Below, one piece after another: positions 17,258 through 26,374 of a stretch of DNA of 64,000 nucleotides; the stretch's first letter is position 1, and every line of letters begins with the position of its first letter. A program made the translations under genes and the position numbers. Where the stretch lies: assembly GCA_017528425.1 (NCBI GenBank), contig JAFXOV010000015.1, forward strand, positions 114,093 through 178,092, given 5' to 3'. The stretch comes from Elusimicrobiota bacterium. GTDB taxonomy: Bacteria; Elusimicrobiota; Endomicrobiia; Endomicrobiales; Endomicrobiaceae. The notes under the pieces are model-generated. The model made no database searches and was not told the DNA's origin. It saw only the letters and a program-made list of their open reading frames with translations.

Positions 17258-17326
17258 GGTTATCGGGTTATAAGGTTATTGGTTGTTTCTTTGTCATTAA
17301 ACCTATAACCCTATAACCTTATAACC
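17258..17326. repeat. Inverted array of GGTTAT units
   Basis: Left arm built of GGTTATC, GGTTATAA and GGTTATT units (17258-17284); right arm CCTATAACCC, TATAACCTT, ATAACC (17300-17326) is its near reverse complement. The whole forms a long hairpin between the PLD gene and purH and lies 10 nt past the purH stop codon, so it could act as its terminator or mRNA stabiliser. Confidence 0.6.
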
Positions 17327-17335
17327 TTGCCGTTA

Positions 17336-18889
17336 TTAATGTTTAAAATGTCTCATAGATGTAAATATCATTGCAATATTTTTCTCGTTGCACAAATCTA
17401 TAGAAAGATTATCTCTTATAGATCCTCCCGGTTGAATAATTGCCGTAACATTTTCTTTTGATGCACCTTCTACAACATCAGGGAACGGGAAAAATGCATC
17501 GGAAGCAAGTACCAACGGATATTTGTTTTCATCTATTTCGAATTTTGCTTCTTTCATTTTCTTTATTGCTATATTTAAAGAATCTATTCTGCTCATTTGT
17601 CCCGCGCCTACACCGACGGTTTGTTTTCCTCTTACAAGGATAATCGCATTTGATTTTACATGCTTACAAATCTTCCATGCAAATTCCAAAGATTCTCTTT
17701 CTTCTTTTGTAGGTTCTCTTTTTGTTATTGTTTTTGTTTCGTTTAAAAGCTGTTCGTCTCTGTCTTGAACAAGCATACCGTCTGCCATCATTCTGTATTC
17801 CGTTGACGGTTTCTTTACATATTGGTTGGGTTGTCTTAAAATTCTTATATTTTTCTTTGTCATAAGAACATCCAAGGCATCCTGACAATAGTCGGGAGCA
17901 ATAACACATTCAACAAAAAGTTTTGCTATTTCTTCGGCTACGGCTTTATCCACAACCATATTGAAAGCAAGTATTCCGCCGAATGCACTTACGGGATCAC
18001 AAGCAAGGGCTTTTAAATATGCATCTTTAACATCCGTTCCTTCGGCACATCCGCAAGGATTGTTATGTTTTATTATTGCACAAGCGGGATTATCAAACTC
18101 GTGAACAAGTCTCCACGAAGCTTCCAAATCCAAATAATTGTTATAAGAAAGTTCCTTACCGTGTAATTGTTTTGCGGAAATTGCAGCACAAGAATTTTCT
18201 TCGTTACCGAAACTGTACAATGCTGCTCTTTGATGAGGATTTTCACCGTATCTTAAAGAAGCAAGTTTTTTTAACGGAATTGCCTGTTGTGTGGGAAAAT
18301 CTTCATAAGATAAATAATTTGAAATTAACGAATCGTAATATGCGGTATGTCTGAATGCTGTTCCGGCAAGTTTAAGTCTTAAATCGTTATCTACGGTTTT
18401 GTTCTTTAAGTTTTCTATTATTACGGAATAATCTGCAGGGGAACAAACTATTAAAACATCTTTATAATTTTTTGCGGCTGCTCTTATAAGAGTTACACCG
18501 CCGATATCTATATTTTCGATAATATCCTGAGATATGTTTTTGTCTGCAGGTTTTGCTATTTTTTTTGCAGTTTCTTCAAAAGGATATAAATTAACCGCTA
18601 CTATATCTATTGTGTTAATTCCGAGTTTTTTTAATTCTTCCATGTGTTTTGGAATATCTCTTCTTGCAAGTATTCCGCCGTGAATTTTAGGATTCAATGT
18701 TTTTACTCTGCCGTCGAGCATTTCAGGAAATCCGGTAACATCGGAAATTTCTTTACATTCTATTGAATTTTCTTTTAATTTTTTTGCGGTTCCTCCGCTG
18801 GATATAATATCATAACCTAAAGATTTTAACTCTTTAGCAAATTCTACTATTCCCGTTTTATCACATACGCTTAACAATGCTGTTGCCAT
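17336..18889 (-). CDS. purH: Bifunctional AICAR transformylase / IMP cyclohydrolase
   Basis: Catalyses the last two steps of IMP synthesis: formylation of AICAR with 10-formyl-THF, then ring closure. The N-terminal cyclohydrolase (MGS-like) domain opens with ALLSVCDKTGIVEFAKEL and has SSGGTAKKL and NLYPFEET. The C-terminal transformylase carries the catalytic KHNNPCGCA (near residue 260), AFGGILAFN, and the closing PGGSIRD. 517 residues is the normal length. AAGGAGAAC is the ribosome site. No other pur gene is adjacent. Confidence 0.97.
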   Translation of the reverse strand: MATALLSVCDKTGIVEFAKELKSLGYDIISSGGTAKKLKENSIECKEISDVTGFPEMLDGRVKTLNPKIHGGILARRDIPKHMEELKKLGINTIDIVAVNLYPFEETAKKIAKPADKNISQDIIENIDIGGVTLIRAAAKNYKDVLIVCSPADYSVIIENLKNKTVDNDLRLKLAGTAFRHTAYYDSLISNYLSYEDFPTQQAIPLKKLASLRYGENPHQRAALYSFGNEENSCAAISAKQLHGKELSYNNYLDLEASWRLVHEFDNPACAIIKHNNPCGCAEGTDVKDAYLKALACDPVSAFGGILAFNMVVDKAVAEEIAKLFVECVIAPDYCQDALDVLMTKKNIRILRQPNQYVKKPSTEYRMMADGMLVQDRDEQLLNETKTITKREPTKEERESLEFAWKICKHVKSNAIILVRGKQTVGVGAGQMSRIDSLNIAIKKMKEAKFEIDENKYPLVLASDAFFPFPDVVEGASKENVTAIIQPGGSIRDNLSIDLCNEKNIAMIFTSMRHFKH

Positions 18890-19110
18890 TTTTGTTCTCC
18901 TTATATTTAAGTAATTTATAATTTATAATTAATGTTTTTTGCTTCGCAAAAAACTGATATTTAATCAAAAATTGCTTTTAGCAATTTTTGCCGACATTGT
19001 ATATTGTCGTTTTGTTTGTCATTCCGGACTTGATCCGGAATCTATAAAGATCCGTGCCGTAGGCACTCCGACATTGTACATTGTAAATTGTACATTAATA
19101 CATTGTCGTT
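18890..19110. repeat. Repeat mosaic between purH and recX
   Basis: Family D block, small hairpins TTTTTTGC-TTC-GCAAAAAA (about 18936-18955) and AAAAATTGC...GCAATTTTT (about 18970-18993), a family C palindrome (about 19018-19043), a family E hairpin GTGCC-GTA-GGCAC (about 19053-19065) and an ACATTGTACATTG block. Confidence 0.7.
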
Positions 19111-19731
19111 TTAGTCTTCTTCAAAGTTTCTGAAAGCTTTTGCAATATCTTCCGAAGAAAAACCTCTTCTTTGAAAAAACATAGCCGTTTTTCTTACTTC
19201 GTTCTTATCCTTACCGTCAAATTTCGAAAATTTCTTTTTCATTATATTTATAATTTGCATGTAAGGTTCGTTTTCTTCGTCACTTTCCATTACTTTTGAA
19301 ATTATTTCATTATCTATATCGTGTTGTTTTAACTCGTTTTTTATATAAAAAGGTCCTTTGCCTCTGCTTTGCAAATATTCAACCAAATTTTGTGCAAAAA
19401 CTTCGTCGTTTATATAGTTAAGTTCAACAAATCTTGCTATAACTTTTTCTATATCCGGTTTATCAAAACCTCTTGATAACAGTTTATCTGACAAACTTTT
19501 TTTGCTGTAAAATTTATGCGATATCAAATAAAGAGCATAACTTGTAATTCTGTTGGAATTATTATGTTTCAACACCTTGTTGAAAGTATCTTCGTCTATA
19601 AACAGACCTTTTTTTAAACCGAAACTAACTATAGTTTCGGCATCAATTAAAATTGCCGTTTCATTATCAAAAAAGATTTTAAAATAATCTTTTATCCTGG
19701 GATACTTTCTTATTTCAGTAATGTTTGGCAT
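19111..19731 (-). CDS. recX: Regulatory protein RecX
   Basis: A modulator of RecA filaments. The open frame extends upstream to 19920, but those 63 residues are translated repeat DNA; the ATG at 19731 has the ribosome site AAAGG and begins 206 residues that fit RecX. Three tandem three-helix units are visible: SYALYLISHKFYSKKSLSDKLLSRGF (read in pieces, residues ~80-110), the VIARFVELNYINDEVFAQNLV unit, and the final FFQRRGFSSEDIAKAF. The Y-SxxEL/LxxKGF pattern of the family is conserved. recA is not in the window. Divergent from the NSS transporter. Confidence 0.85.
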   Translation of the reverse strand: MPNITEIRKYPRIKDYFKIFFDNETAILIDAETIVSFGLKKGLFIDEDTFNKVLKHNNSNRITSYALYLISHKFYSKKSLSDKLLSRGFDKPDIEKVIARFVELNYINDEVFAQNLVEYLQSRGKGPFYIKNELKQHDIDNEIISKVMESDEENEPYMQIINIMKKKFSKFDGKDKNEVRKTAMFFQRRGFSSEDIAKAFRNFEED

Positions 19732-20010
19732 AATAATACCTTTGGAATTATATATTTTAGCATTATAAAAATTGCTTTGCAATTTTGACGTATAGATGTA
19801 TGGATGTATAGATGTATAGAAAAAACATGGATTGCCACAGGGCCGGAGCCCTTCGCAATGACAAAAGGTAGTCATTACGAGCACAGCAAAGTAATCTATA
19901 AAAATTTGTGCCGCAAGCACACCGAAAACTTTTCACCCTTTCACCTATTCACCTGTCTTTTCTCATTGTCGTTAATTATAAATTATAAATTGTAAATTAT
20001 AAATTGTAAA
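19732..20010. repeat. Repeat mosaic including an 8-bp tandem repeat
   Basis: Hairpin AAAATTGC-TTT-GCAATTTT (about 19768-19786), then four GTATAGAT/GTATGGAT units (19790-19820), a reversed family B element with inner stem AGGGC/GCCCT (about 19828-19862), a second relative (about 19870-19900), a family E hairpin, and family D blocks to the edge of the NSS promoter. Confidence 0.7.
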
Positions 20011-20013
20011 TTG

Positions 20014-20019
20014 TATAAT
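20014..20019 (+). promoter_or_regulatory. -10 box of the NSS transporter gene
   Basis: TATAAT 10 nt before the ATG at 20030; there is no Shine-Dalgarno between, so the transcript would be nearly leaderless. Confidence 0.5.
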
Positions 20020-20029
20020 ATATACCATT

Positions 20030-21349
20030 ATGGAAAACAATGTAACCAGGCCCGAATGGGCATCAAAAATAGGTTTTATTTTAGCAGCGGTAGGTTCAGC
20101 CGTAGGTTTAGGCAATATATGGAGATTTCCTTATATTATGGGCAAATACGGCGGTTCCGCATTTCTTTTGGTATATTTACTCATAATCCTTTTTGTATGT
20201 TCTTTACCTTTAATTTGTGAACTAGCTTTCGGAAAAAGAACAAAAAAAGAAAGTATCGGTGCTTACGGTTCGGTGAACCCGAAATTAAAAATTTTCGGAT
20301 GGTCAAATGTTATAACCGCTACAATAATAGCATCTTTCTATTTCGTTATAGGCGGTTGGTTACTTAATTACATATACATCAATGTAGCAAACACCGTTAT
20401 AACCGATTACGGCACTTATTTCGGAAATTTTGTTTCTTCACCTGTTCTTCCGTGCATACTAACAACGCTTTTTCTTTTTATGGTTATGTTTTTTATATTC
20501 AGGGGAGTAAATAAAGGTATAGAATTTATAAACAAAGTTATGATGCCTTTATTTTTACTTATAATAATTATTTTGTGTGTTTTTTCAATGACATTACCTA
20601 ATGCTGCCGAAGGACTTAAATTTATGTTCATGCCGGACTTTTCGAAAATAAACGGAGAAATGTTGCTTGCGGCACTCGGCCAATCTTTATTCACTTTAAG
20701 TATCGGTATGGGAATTTTACTTGTTTACGGCAGTTATATGACAAAAAAAGAAAATACGGCAAGAAGCGCCTATATGATAATTTTTTCCGATACAATGTTT
20801 GCTCTTCTTGCGGCCGTCATGATTTTTCCTGCGGCTTTTTCGTTCGGTTTGGATGTTAATTCCGGAGCGGGACTTGCATTTATTACACTACCCAACATTT
20901 TTGCACAAATTCCTTACGGAAATGTATTTGCCGTATTATTTTTTATTTTGCTGTTTTTTGCCGCATTTACATCTTCTATAAGTATTGTGGAAGTTCCTAC
21001 GGCAGCATTAATAGAAAACTTTCATTTATCAAGAAATAAAGCTGCAACTATAGTTTCTGTTATTGTTTTGGCATTGGCTGTTCCGGTAACTTTATCTATG
21101 GGAATTTTCGGAGGATTTAAATTATTCGGTTTAAATTTATTTGATTTCTTCGACTATATAACATCCAACATATTGTTGCCTTTAAACACAATCATACTAT
21201 GTATTGTTATAGGATGGTTTGTTAAATTAAGAAATATCAGAGCATTTCGTAACAAAACCGTATATGCAATATTTAACTTTTTATTAAGGTTTGTTACTCC
21301 CGTAGCTTTAACATTACTGATTTTATTCGGAACAATTTTAAAGAAATAA
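20030..21349 (+). CDS. Sodium-dependent NSS/SNF-family transporter
   Basis: A 439-residue inner-membrane symporter, probably for an amino acid. The first helix carries the family hallmark AVGSAVGLGNIWRFPY (near residue 22), which lines the sodium and substrate sites; FAAFTSSISIVEVP is the equivalent of helix 8. About eleven hydrophobic segments are visible, as in bacterial members such as MhsT. Substrate specificity cannot be read. It is followed 4 nt later by a small membrane-protein gene. Confidence 0.92.
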   Translation: MENNVTRPEWASKIGFILAAVGSAVGLGNIWRFPYIMGKYGGSAFLLVYLLIILFVCSLPLICELAFGKRTKKESIGAYGSVNPKLKIFGWSNVITATIIASFYFVIGGWLLNYIYINVANTVITDYGTYFGNFVSSPVLPCILTTLFLFMVMFFIFRGVNKGIEFINKVMMPLFLLIIIILCVFSMTLPNAAEGLKFMFMPDFSKINGEMLLAALGQSLFTLSIGMGILLVYGSYMTKKENTARSAYMIIFSDTMFALLAAVMIFPAAFSFGLDVNSGAGLAFITLPNIFAQIPYGNVFAVLFFILLFFAAFTSSISIVEVPTAALIENFHLSRNKAATIVSVIVLALAVPVTLSMGIFGGFKLFGLNLFDFFDYITSNILLPLNTIILCIVIGWFVKLRNIRAFRNKTVYAIFNFLLRFVTPVALTLLILFGTILKK

Positions 21350-21353
21350 AAAA

Positions 21354-21548
21354 ATGATTGATCAAGAACAATATAGACTGTTAAAAGAAGCCGAACAGCA
21401 TTCCAGGGAAAACATGGAAACTCCTCAAAAAAAGAAAAGAAAGTGGGGGTGTTTAATTACAATTCTTATAGTATCTGCTTTAATAATGATATTTTATACT
21501 TTCATTATTTATTACAGACACCGCTTATTTATTGATCTTGGATTGTAA
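21354..21548 (+). CDS. Small single-span membrane protein
   Basis: 64 residues: a charged cytoplasmic N-terminus (many Glu, Gln, Lys; PQKKKRKWG) followed by one transmembrane helix (ITILIVSALIMIFYTFIIYY) and a short tail. It starts 4 nt after the NSS stop codon, so it is probably co-translated. Some NSS transporters have a small partner subunit next to them (for example the MetS-like proteins of MetPS systems), and I suggest that role here (inference). Its end overlaps the convergent MscS gene by 24 bp. Confidence 0.6.
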   Translation: MIDQEQYRLLKEAEQHSRENMETPQKKKRKWGCLITILIVSALIMIFYTFIIYYRHRLFIDLGL

Positions 21549-22778
21549 GTTTATACTCTTCAAATCTCTTCCCGACGGATTTTGGAATACGTGCAAATCA
21601 AACTCACCTATTACGGATAACAAATGATCAAAAACATCTGCCTGATATGCTTCGTACACCAACCAATCTGCAGTATTAGTAAAACAATAAACTTCTAAAG
21701 GTAAACCTTCAGGAGTAGGATCCAATTGTCTTACAAATGCGGAAAAGTTGTTATTTATGAAAGGTCTTGTTTTGATATATTGTTGGCAATATATTCTAAA
21801 CATACCGATATTTGTTAAATATCTGCCGTTATACATTGTATCTTGTGTGTTATGTTTGGCATTATAGTCTGCAATTTCTTTTTCTTTTCTGTCGATATAT
21901 TCTTGTAAAAGTTCAAATTTTTGTAATTTTTTAAGCATTTGTTCATCAACAAATTTTATGCTCTGCATATCTATATAGAAACTTCTTTTTATTCTTCTTG
22001 CACCTACTTTTTGCATTTCTCTCCAACTTTGGAAAGATTTCGATATTAAATCATAAGCGGGGATTGTAACTATTCTGTTATCCCAATTTTTAACATAAAC
22101 GGTTGTTAAAGATATATCTGTAACGTTTCCGTCTACACCGTAAGCAGGCATTTCTATCCAATCACCGAGTCTTATCATTTTGTTCATTGAAAGTTGCCAA
22201 CCTGCAGTAAGGCCGACAATAGTATCTTTAAATACTATCATCAAAACGGATGCCATTATCCCGAGTGACGAAATAAAATACAACGGTTGTTTTCCTATTG
22301 CATACGCGAATATTATTAAGAAAGCGAAAAAGTTTATAAATATTTTTATGAACTGAATAAAACCTTTAATAGGAATTTCTCTGCCGGTATCGTGAACAAT
22401 TTGTATAACCGTTAATACTTTGTTAACTATAAGGATTATACATATTAAAAAGTAAACATTTATGATTTTGTTTATTGTGTGTTGTAACTGGGCATATTCT
22501 TCCGGAAAGAAAAGAATCGAAACAAAGTTTGCAATAAAACCGGCGGCAACATAACCGATAACGGAAAATATGTTTGCTTCTCTTATTGCATAAACCCACT
22601 TTTTACTTCTTAATTTAAAATATTTACTGTTTATATATGCCTTTGAAATAATTCTTGAAAAATACCAAATGAAATATAAAAGCAAAATAAAAAGTAAAAT
22701 TGCCGTTAATGTTGCTACAGTTTCTACATATTGTTGCGGTAAACCGATTTTGTTTAATAAAAGTACTATATAATTCAT
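21525..22778 (-). CDS. MscS-family mechanosensitive channel (YbdG-like)
   Basis: A 417-residue inner-membrane channel with about five transmembrane helices (residues 10-190), the MscS pore-lining region LGIMASVLMIVFKDTIVGLTAG, then the beta domain (LGDWIEMPAYGVDGNVTDISLTTVYV in pieces) ending with the NRIVTIPAYDLI strand. The insert and C-terminal domain match the YbdG/MscM branch in length. It opens on membrane tension to release solutes under hypo-osmotic shock. TATAAT at 22793-22788 is 9 nt before the ATG, with no Shine-Dalgarno. Confidence 0.9.
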   Translation of the reverse strand: MNYIVLLLNKIGLPQQYVETVATLTAILLFILLLYFIWYFSRIISKAYINSKYFKLRSKKWVYAIREANIFSVIGYVAAGFIANFVSILFFPEEYAQLQHTINKIINVYFLICIILIVNKVLTVIQIVHDTGREIPIKGFIQFIKIFINFFAFLIIFAYAIGKQPLYFISSLGIMASVLMIVFKDTIVGLTAGWQLSMNKMIRLGDWIEMPAYGVDGNVTDISLTTVYVKNWDNRIVTIPAYDLISKSFQSWREMQKVGARRIKRSFYIDMQSIKFVDEQMLKKLQKFELLQEYIDRKEKEIADYNAKHNTQDTMYNGRYLTNIGMFRIYCQQYIKTRPFINNNFSAFVRQLDPTPEGLPLEVYCFTNTADWLVYEAYQADVFDHLLSVIGEFDLHVFQNPSGRDLKSINLQSKINK

Positions 22779-22846
22779 AATGGTTAGATTATAGCAAAAA
22801 AATAATAAAATTTTTTTATTATTTTTTTTGCGAAACGGATTTATCT

Positions 22847-22944
22847 TTTAAATTCTAACTTTGTATTTGTCTCAATCGAGTACCAACCGCTATCGCTTTC
22901 TTTTACGTACACTTCATTCGCCAAATACTTCGTTATAATTTAAA
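22847..22944 (-). repeat. Family A hairpin repeat, copy 2 (complete)
   Basis: Arms TTTAAATTCTAAC (22847-22859) and GTTATAATTTAAA (22932-22944) with one mismatch; inner arms GTATTTG (22863-22869) and CAAATAC (22922-22928). Apart from a few changes it is the inverted copy of 10546-10642, including the TCAATCGAGTACC and CTTTCTTTTACGTACAC apical segments. Confidence 0.85.
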
Positions 22945-23290
22945 ATCTTTAAATCCTTTGAGAGCAAAGAACAAGGAAACTCAAAATCTTAAGGTCTTGA
23001 ACGGCCCAAAGACAACTCTTTTCTTTGTCATTCCGAACTTAATCCGGAATCTATAAAAATATTCGTCCGCAGGACACCTTCATTATACATTGTAAATTGT
23101 ATATTATACATTGTAGTTTTGGTGTCATTGCGAGGCGACTTGTCGCCGTGGCAATCCATTTGTTTATCTGTCATTCCGTGCTACAACACGGAATCTATCA
23201 AAATATAAATACCTTGTTTTAGCATTCAAAGGATTTTCAGATTTTTGTAGTTGTCGTGGTCGTTGGTTGCTCTTGAAGGCTTTTCACATT

Positions 23291-23386
23291 TTGAATTAGA
23301 ACAAAGCATTTAACGACTGCGGTGTACTGAAATGAAAGCATTAGCGGATGGTACATAAAGGAGTTAAATGCAAAGTTATAATTCAA
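23291..23386 (+). repeat. Family A hairpin repeat, copy 3 (complete)
   Basis: Outer arms TTGAATTAGAAC (23291-23302) and GTTATAATTCAA (23375-23386); AAA/AAA internal loop; inner arms GCATTTAAC (23306-23314) and GTTAAATGC (23363-23371); apical core GTGTAC...GGTAC. The inner arms differ from copies 1 and 2, but pair perfectly with each other. Confidence 0.85.
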
Positions 23387-23410
23387 AAATAAAAGTTGCT
23401 TAGCTAAAAT

Positions 23411-24148
23411 TTAGTAAAGAACTTGGCCCGCTTCTATGTCGAGGCGTTTCTCTATCTCCTGATAGTTCGGCATATATTTTTCTAAGAAGTTATAAAATCT
23501 TTTCTTATGTCCGGGATGAACGAGATGTGTAAGTTCGTGAAGTACAACATAATTTATACATTCGGCGGAAACTTTATATAAATTTAAATTTAATGTAATT
23601 TCCGCGGTGGTAATTTTGCAGCTGCCCCATTTACTTTTTAACGGTTTTATTTTTAGTGTAGGTTGGGGAACATTATATTTTTTAAATATCGGTAAGAACT
23701 TATCCATAACTTTTTGAAAATACGGTTTTGCTTCGGCTTTAAGAAATTCGTTATATTGTTTCTGTAAATAATCTTTATCTTTTGAATTTTTTGAATAAAT
23801 ATACAAATTAAATCCGTCTAAAACAACTTTATCTTCAATACTGTCGTAAATATAAACAATGTATTGGCTGTCCAATATTTTTACCGTTCCGCCGTTAACC
23901 AATTCATCTTTTATGTTTTCTTCTTTGGCTTTTTGAAATTTGTTTATATTTTTTTCTATCCACTTTTTAGTTCTGTTTGAATTTAAGAATTTATAAATGG
24001 TTTCTATGTTCATATTTAACGGAACAGGCACAACTATATTTAAGTCGGGGGAAATTTTTATGTAGTAATTCTTTATTTTTTTCCTTTCTATATGAACGGG
24101 AACAATTTTATTTTCGGATAATTGTAAATTATAAATTTCTTCTTCCAT
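23411..24148 (-). CDS. YgjP/SprT-like zinc metallopeptidase
   Basis: A 245-residue protein of the YgjP (DUF45/M48-like) family. The C-terminal half has the family phrase LKSKWGSC (near residue 170), the zinc motif LHELTH (HExxH) near residue 205, and the third ligand in VHPGHKKRFY. The N-terminal half is the usual beta-rich DUF45 region. Members are cytosolic and their substrates are poorly known; links to nucleotide or DNA-repair loci exist. It starts 6 nt after the stop of nfo and is probably in the same operon. Confidence 0.85.
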   Translation of the reverse strand: MEEEIYNLQLSENKIVPVHIERKKIKNYYIKISPDLNIVVPVPLNMNIETIYKFLNSNRTKKWIEKNINKFQKAKEENIKDELVNGGTVKILDSQYIVYIYDSIEDKVVLDGFNLYIYSKNSKDKDYLQKQYNEFLKAEAKPYFQKVMDKFLPIFKKYNVPQPTLKIKPLKSKWGSCKITTAEITLNLNLYKVSAECINYVVLHELTHLVHPGHKKRFYNFLEKYMPNYQEIEKRLDIEAGQVLY

Positions 24149-24154
24149 AACTTT

Positions 24155-24985
24155 TTACTTATAAACTTCTTTTAACATTTTTATTTCTTTTGCATATCCT
24201 TCAATTTCGTTCGGTGTTTCCAAATAAAAAGGTAACTTTTTTAATTTAGGATGATTGATTACTTTACTTATTGCATCAAGGCCCAAATGTCCTTCTCCGA
24301 TTTTTTCGTGTCTGTCTTTATGAGAAGAAAAAGGGTTTTTAGTATCGTTTAGATGTATTGCTTTTAATTTTTCAAGGCCTATAATATTATCAAACTCTTT
24401 TATTACAGCATCCAAATTATTAACTATATCGTAACCGCCGTCGTAAATGTGGCAGGTATCCAAACATACACCGACTTTATCTTTTAATTCAACCGAATCC
24501 ATTATCTGTTTTAATTCTTCAAACTTGGAACCTATCTCACTGCCTTTCCCGGACATCGTTTCAAGTAAAACTGTTGTCGTTTGTTCTTTCTTTAATACTT
24601 CGTTTAATGTTTCCGATATTATTTTTATTCCGGTATCCACACCTTGTCCTACATGGCTTCCCGGGTGAAAATTGTACATATTACCGGGAGTATATTCCAT
24701 TCTTTTTAAATCATCAATAAATATTTCTTTTGCAAGATCTCGAACTCTTTTATCTGCAGAACAAGGATTTAATGTATATGGAGCATGAGCAAGTATTTTA
24801 ACAAACTTTTTTTCTTTTATAATTTCCAAAAACTCTTTAACATCTTGCTCGTCTATATCTTTTGCTTTAAATCCTCTCGGATTTCTTGTAAAAAACTGGA
24901 ATGTGTTTGCACCTATTTCAATGGCTTGTTTTGCCATTGCAACATAGCCTTCCGATGCAGATAAATGACAACCTATATTTAACAT
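24155..24985 (-). CDS. nfo: Endonuclease IV (AP endonuclease)
   Basis: Cuts the phosphodiester bond 5' of abasic sites in base-excision repair, using three zinc ions. The family landmarks are all visible: GCHLSASEG near the start, [51 protein letters not shown] and HLNDTK. 276 residues is normal. The ribosome site AAGGAGTAGGTT precedes the ATG. Together with the AlkD-like gene 600 bp away it forms a loose cluster of base-excision functions. Confidence 0.97.
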   Translation of the reverse strand: MLNIGCHLSASEGYVAMAKQAIEIGANTFQFFTRNPRGFKAKDIDEQDVKEFLEIIKEKKFVKILAHAPYTLNPCSADKRVRDLAKEIFIDDLKRMEYTPGNMYNFHPGSHVGQGVDTGIKIISETLNEVLKKEQTTTVLLETMSGKGSEIGSKFEELKQIMDSVELKDKVGVCLDTCHIYDGGYDIVNNLDAVIKEFDNIIGLEKLKAIHLNDTKNPFSSHKDRHEKIGEGHLGLDAISKVINHPKLKKLPFYLETPNEIEGYAKEIKMLKEVYK

Positions 24986-25162
24986 AACCTACTCCTTATT
25001 TTTGTTTATATTATACATTATAAATTTCTTTTTTCTGTCATTGCGAGCGGAACGCGGCAATCCATTGTCGTTGCCGTTAATTGTATATTATCTTTCTGCC
25101 GTCATTCTGAAATCGATCCGGAATCTATAAAATATTCGTCCGCAGGACACATTCATTGTAAA
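24986..25162. repeat. Repeat mosaic
   Basis: Family B element with loop GCGGAACGC (about 25037-25064), family C relative (about 25100-25124), family E hairpin GTCC-GCA-GGAC (about 25137-25150) and ACATTGTAAATTATAC blocks. Confidence 0.65.
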
Positions 25163-25516
25163 TTATACATTGTACATTATACATTGCCGTTCTAACCATT
25201 TCATTATCAGTTCAACAATATAATCCTGTTGTTCTTGAGTTAATTGTGTTTCTATAGGAAATTTGTGCCACTTATTTATACATTTTCTGCAACAAGTCGC
25301 TGTTGCATGTTGTGCAATAAATACGGGATGTCCTCTCATGGGAGTTTGTTTACCGTCATTGGCAACATAGGCGGGGGCAACTCTTTTAGAAATAAAATCT
25401 TGAGCATGTTTTTTTATTGTTTCAAGTCCTTTTTGATTTATATAGTCAATATCTTTCTGTTTTAACTTGAAACTGGCCCTAAATGTAGATTTTGCCAACC
25501 TATCTAAAATTTCCAT
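25163..25516 (-). CDS. DUF4186 family protein
   Basis: A 117-residue protein matching DUF4186: the conserved core HPVFIAQHATATCCRKC followed by INKWHKFP is present near residues 63-88. The paired cysteines and histidines suggest a metal site (inference). Function unknown. Encoded between nfo and the AlkD-like gene on the same strand, but separated by repeats on both sides. Confidence 0.8.
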   Translation of the reverse strand: MEILDRLAKSTFRASFKLKQKDIDYINQKGLETIKKHAQDFISKRVAPAYVANDGKQTPMRGHPVFIAQHATATCCRKCINKWHKFPIETQLTQEQQDYIVELIMKWLERQCIMYNV

Positions 25517-25626
25517 GCCTCTATTGCCTCAGTCGTTTGCTGTTTATCGTTAAGCTATAAACCACAAACCATAAACTATAAACTAAAAATTGCGGAGCAA
25601 TTTTTTAATAAGCTGTAAACTCTAAT
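25517..25626. repeat. Short repeat-derived spacer
   Basis: Contains the phrase TATAAACCACAAACCATAAAC and the hairpin AAAAATTGC-GGA-GCAATTTTT (about 25587-25607), whose loop includes GGAG like the two ribosome-site hairpins. Confidence 0.55.
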
Positions 25627-26313
25627 CTATCTTTTCATTGCTTTTATAACTTTCTTTGTCTCTTTTGAAACTCTCAGCGATTCACATATTTTCTGTAACG
25701 ATTTATTATATGTCCAATCATCAAGATTATTCTTTTTTAAATACTTCATTGTTTTATCTTGAAACTTTACAAATGCTACAGATATCGTCCAGGCAACAGC
25801 CATTTTAACATAATAACCGTCATGTTTAATGTTATCTAATATGTTTAAAACATCATCTATATATTTGTCGTCTATAAAATAGTCCAACATCATAACTGTT
25901 GCAAACCTGAGTTCAAACTCTTTTTTTGATTTCAAATATTTCTGTATAAAGTTCCAAACAGTTTCTTTGTTCTTGTTTACAACCTTTAATCCCGCACAAC
26001 AAATGTCGCATACCGCCCAATTATCTATTTTAGGAACAAAGTTTTTTAGCATTGTTAATATTTCTTTTATGTCACAATTCTTTATTAACCCTATAAGCAT
26101 ACCCTGCAACATAACTTCTTCATAATAAACAGTTTTATTAAAAGAAATGTATTCTCTGAAATTTTCTTGTTTAGAAAGTTTTTTTGCATAGTTTCTCAGT
26201 ACGGGGATTCTTACTCCGATAATGTTGTCCGTTCCGGGACATAACGAGGAGTGAAACTCTTTATATTTTTTGTCTTGTAAATCCAATAAATCTTGTCTTA
26301 TTTTTTTATACAT
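25627..26313 (-). CDS. DNA alkylation repair protein (AlkD-like)
   Basis: A 228-residue helical-repeat (HEAT-like) protein of the AlkD/AlkC superfamily, which removes alkylated bases. Visible markers are GVRIPVLRNYAKKL, the KIDNWAVCD motif holding the conserved Trp and Asp, ELRFATVMMLDYFI and the terminal SLRVSKETKK. The frame reaches 26355, but ATG 26313 is preferred: a TATAAT box (26328-26323) lies 9 nt before it and the conserved region begins just after it. Divergent from the methyltransferase gene. Confidence 0.85.
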   Translation of the reverse strand: MYKKIRQDLLDLQDKKYKEFHSSLCPGTDNIIGVRIPVLRNYAKKLSKQENFREYISFNKTVYYEEVMLQGMLIGLIKNCDIKEILTMLKNFVPKIDNWAVCDICCAGLKVVNKNKETVWNFIQKYLKSKKEFELRFATVMMLDYFIDDKYIDDVLNILDNIKHDGYYVKMAVAWTISVAFVKFQDKTMKYLKKNNLDDWTYNKSLQKICESLRVSKETKKVIKAMKR

Positions 26314-26322
26314 AACAAATTT

Positions 26323-26345
26323 ATTATACAAAAAATTGATATAAT
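26323..26345. promoter_or_regulatory. Back-to-back -10 boxes of a divergent pair
   Basis: TATAAT on the minus strand (26328-26323) serves the AlkD-like gene, and TATAAT on the plus strand (26340-26345) serves the methyltransferase. The minus gene would be leaderless; the plus gene has a leader with GGAGTAAC. Confidence 0.5.
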
Positions 26346-26374
26346 ACTTTATCACCTTATTTGGAGTAACAACA

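Larger units (their letters stand above)
22800..23410. repeat. Large repeat cluster with two complete family A hairpins
   Basis: No gene in this 610-bp gap. It contains family A copies at 22847-22944 and 23291-23386, their flanks (CTTTGAGAGCAAAG, AATCTTAAGGTCTTGAACG, CGTTGGTTGCTC), two family C palindromes (about 23028-23052 and 23170-23197), a family E hairpin (GTCC-GCA-GGAC), family D blocks and a family B element with inner stem GCGAC/GTCGC (about 23122-23158). Confidence 0.8.

Noticed and set aside
19732..19920. N-terminal extension of recX
   Set aside because: These 63 codons lie in repeat families B and E and the 8-bp tandem repeat; the ATG at 19731 has a ribosome site and begins the RecX homology.
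22847..23386. Regular palindromic repeats suggesting a CRISPR array
   Set aside because: The repeats are not evenly spaced, occur in both orientations and in many distant gaps, and no cas genes are present in the window.
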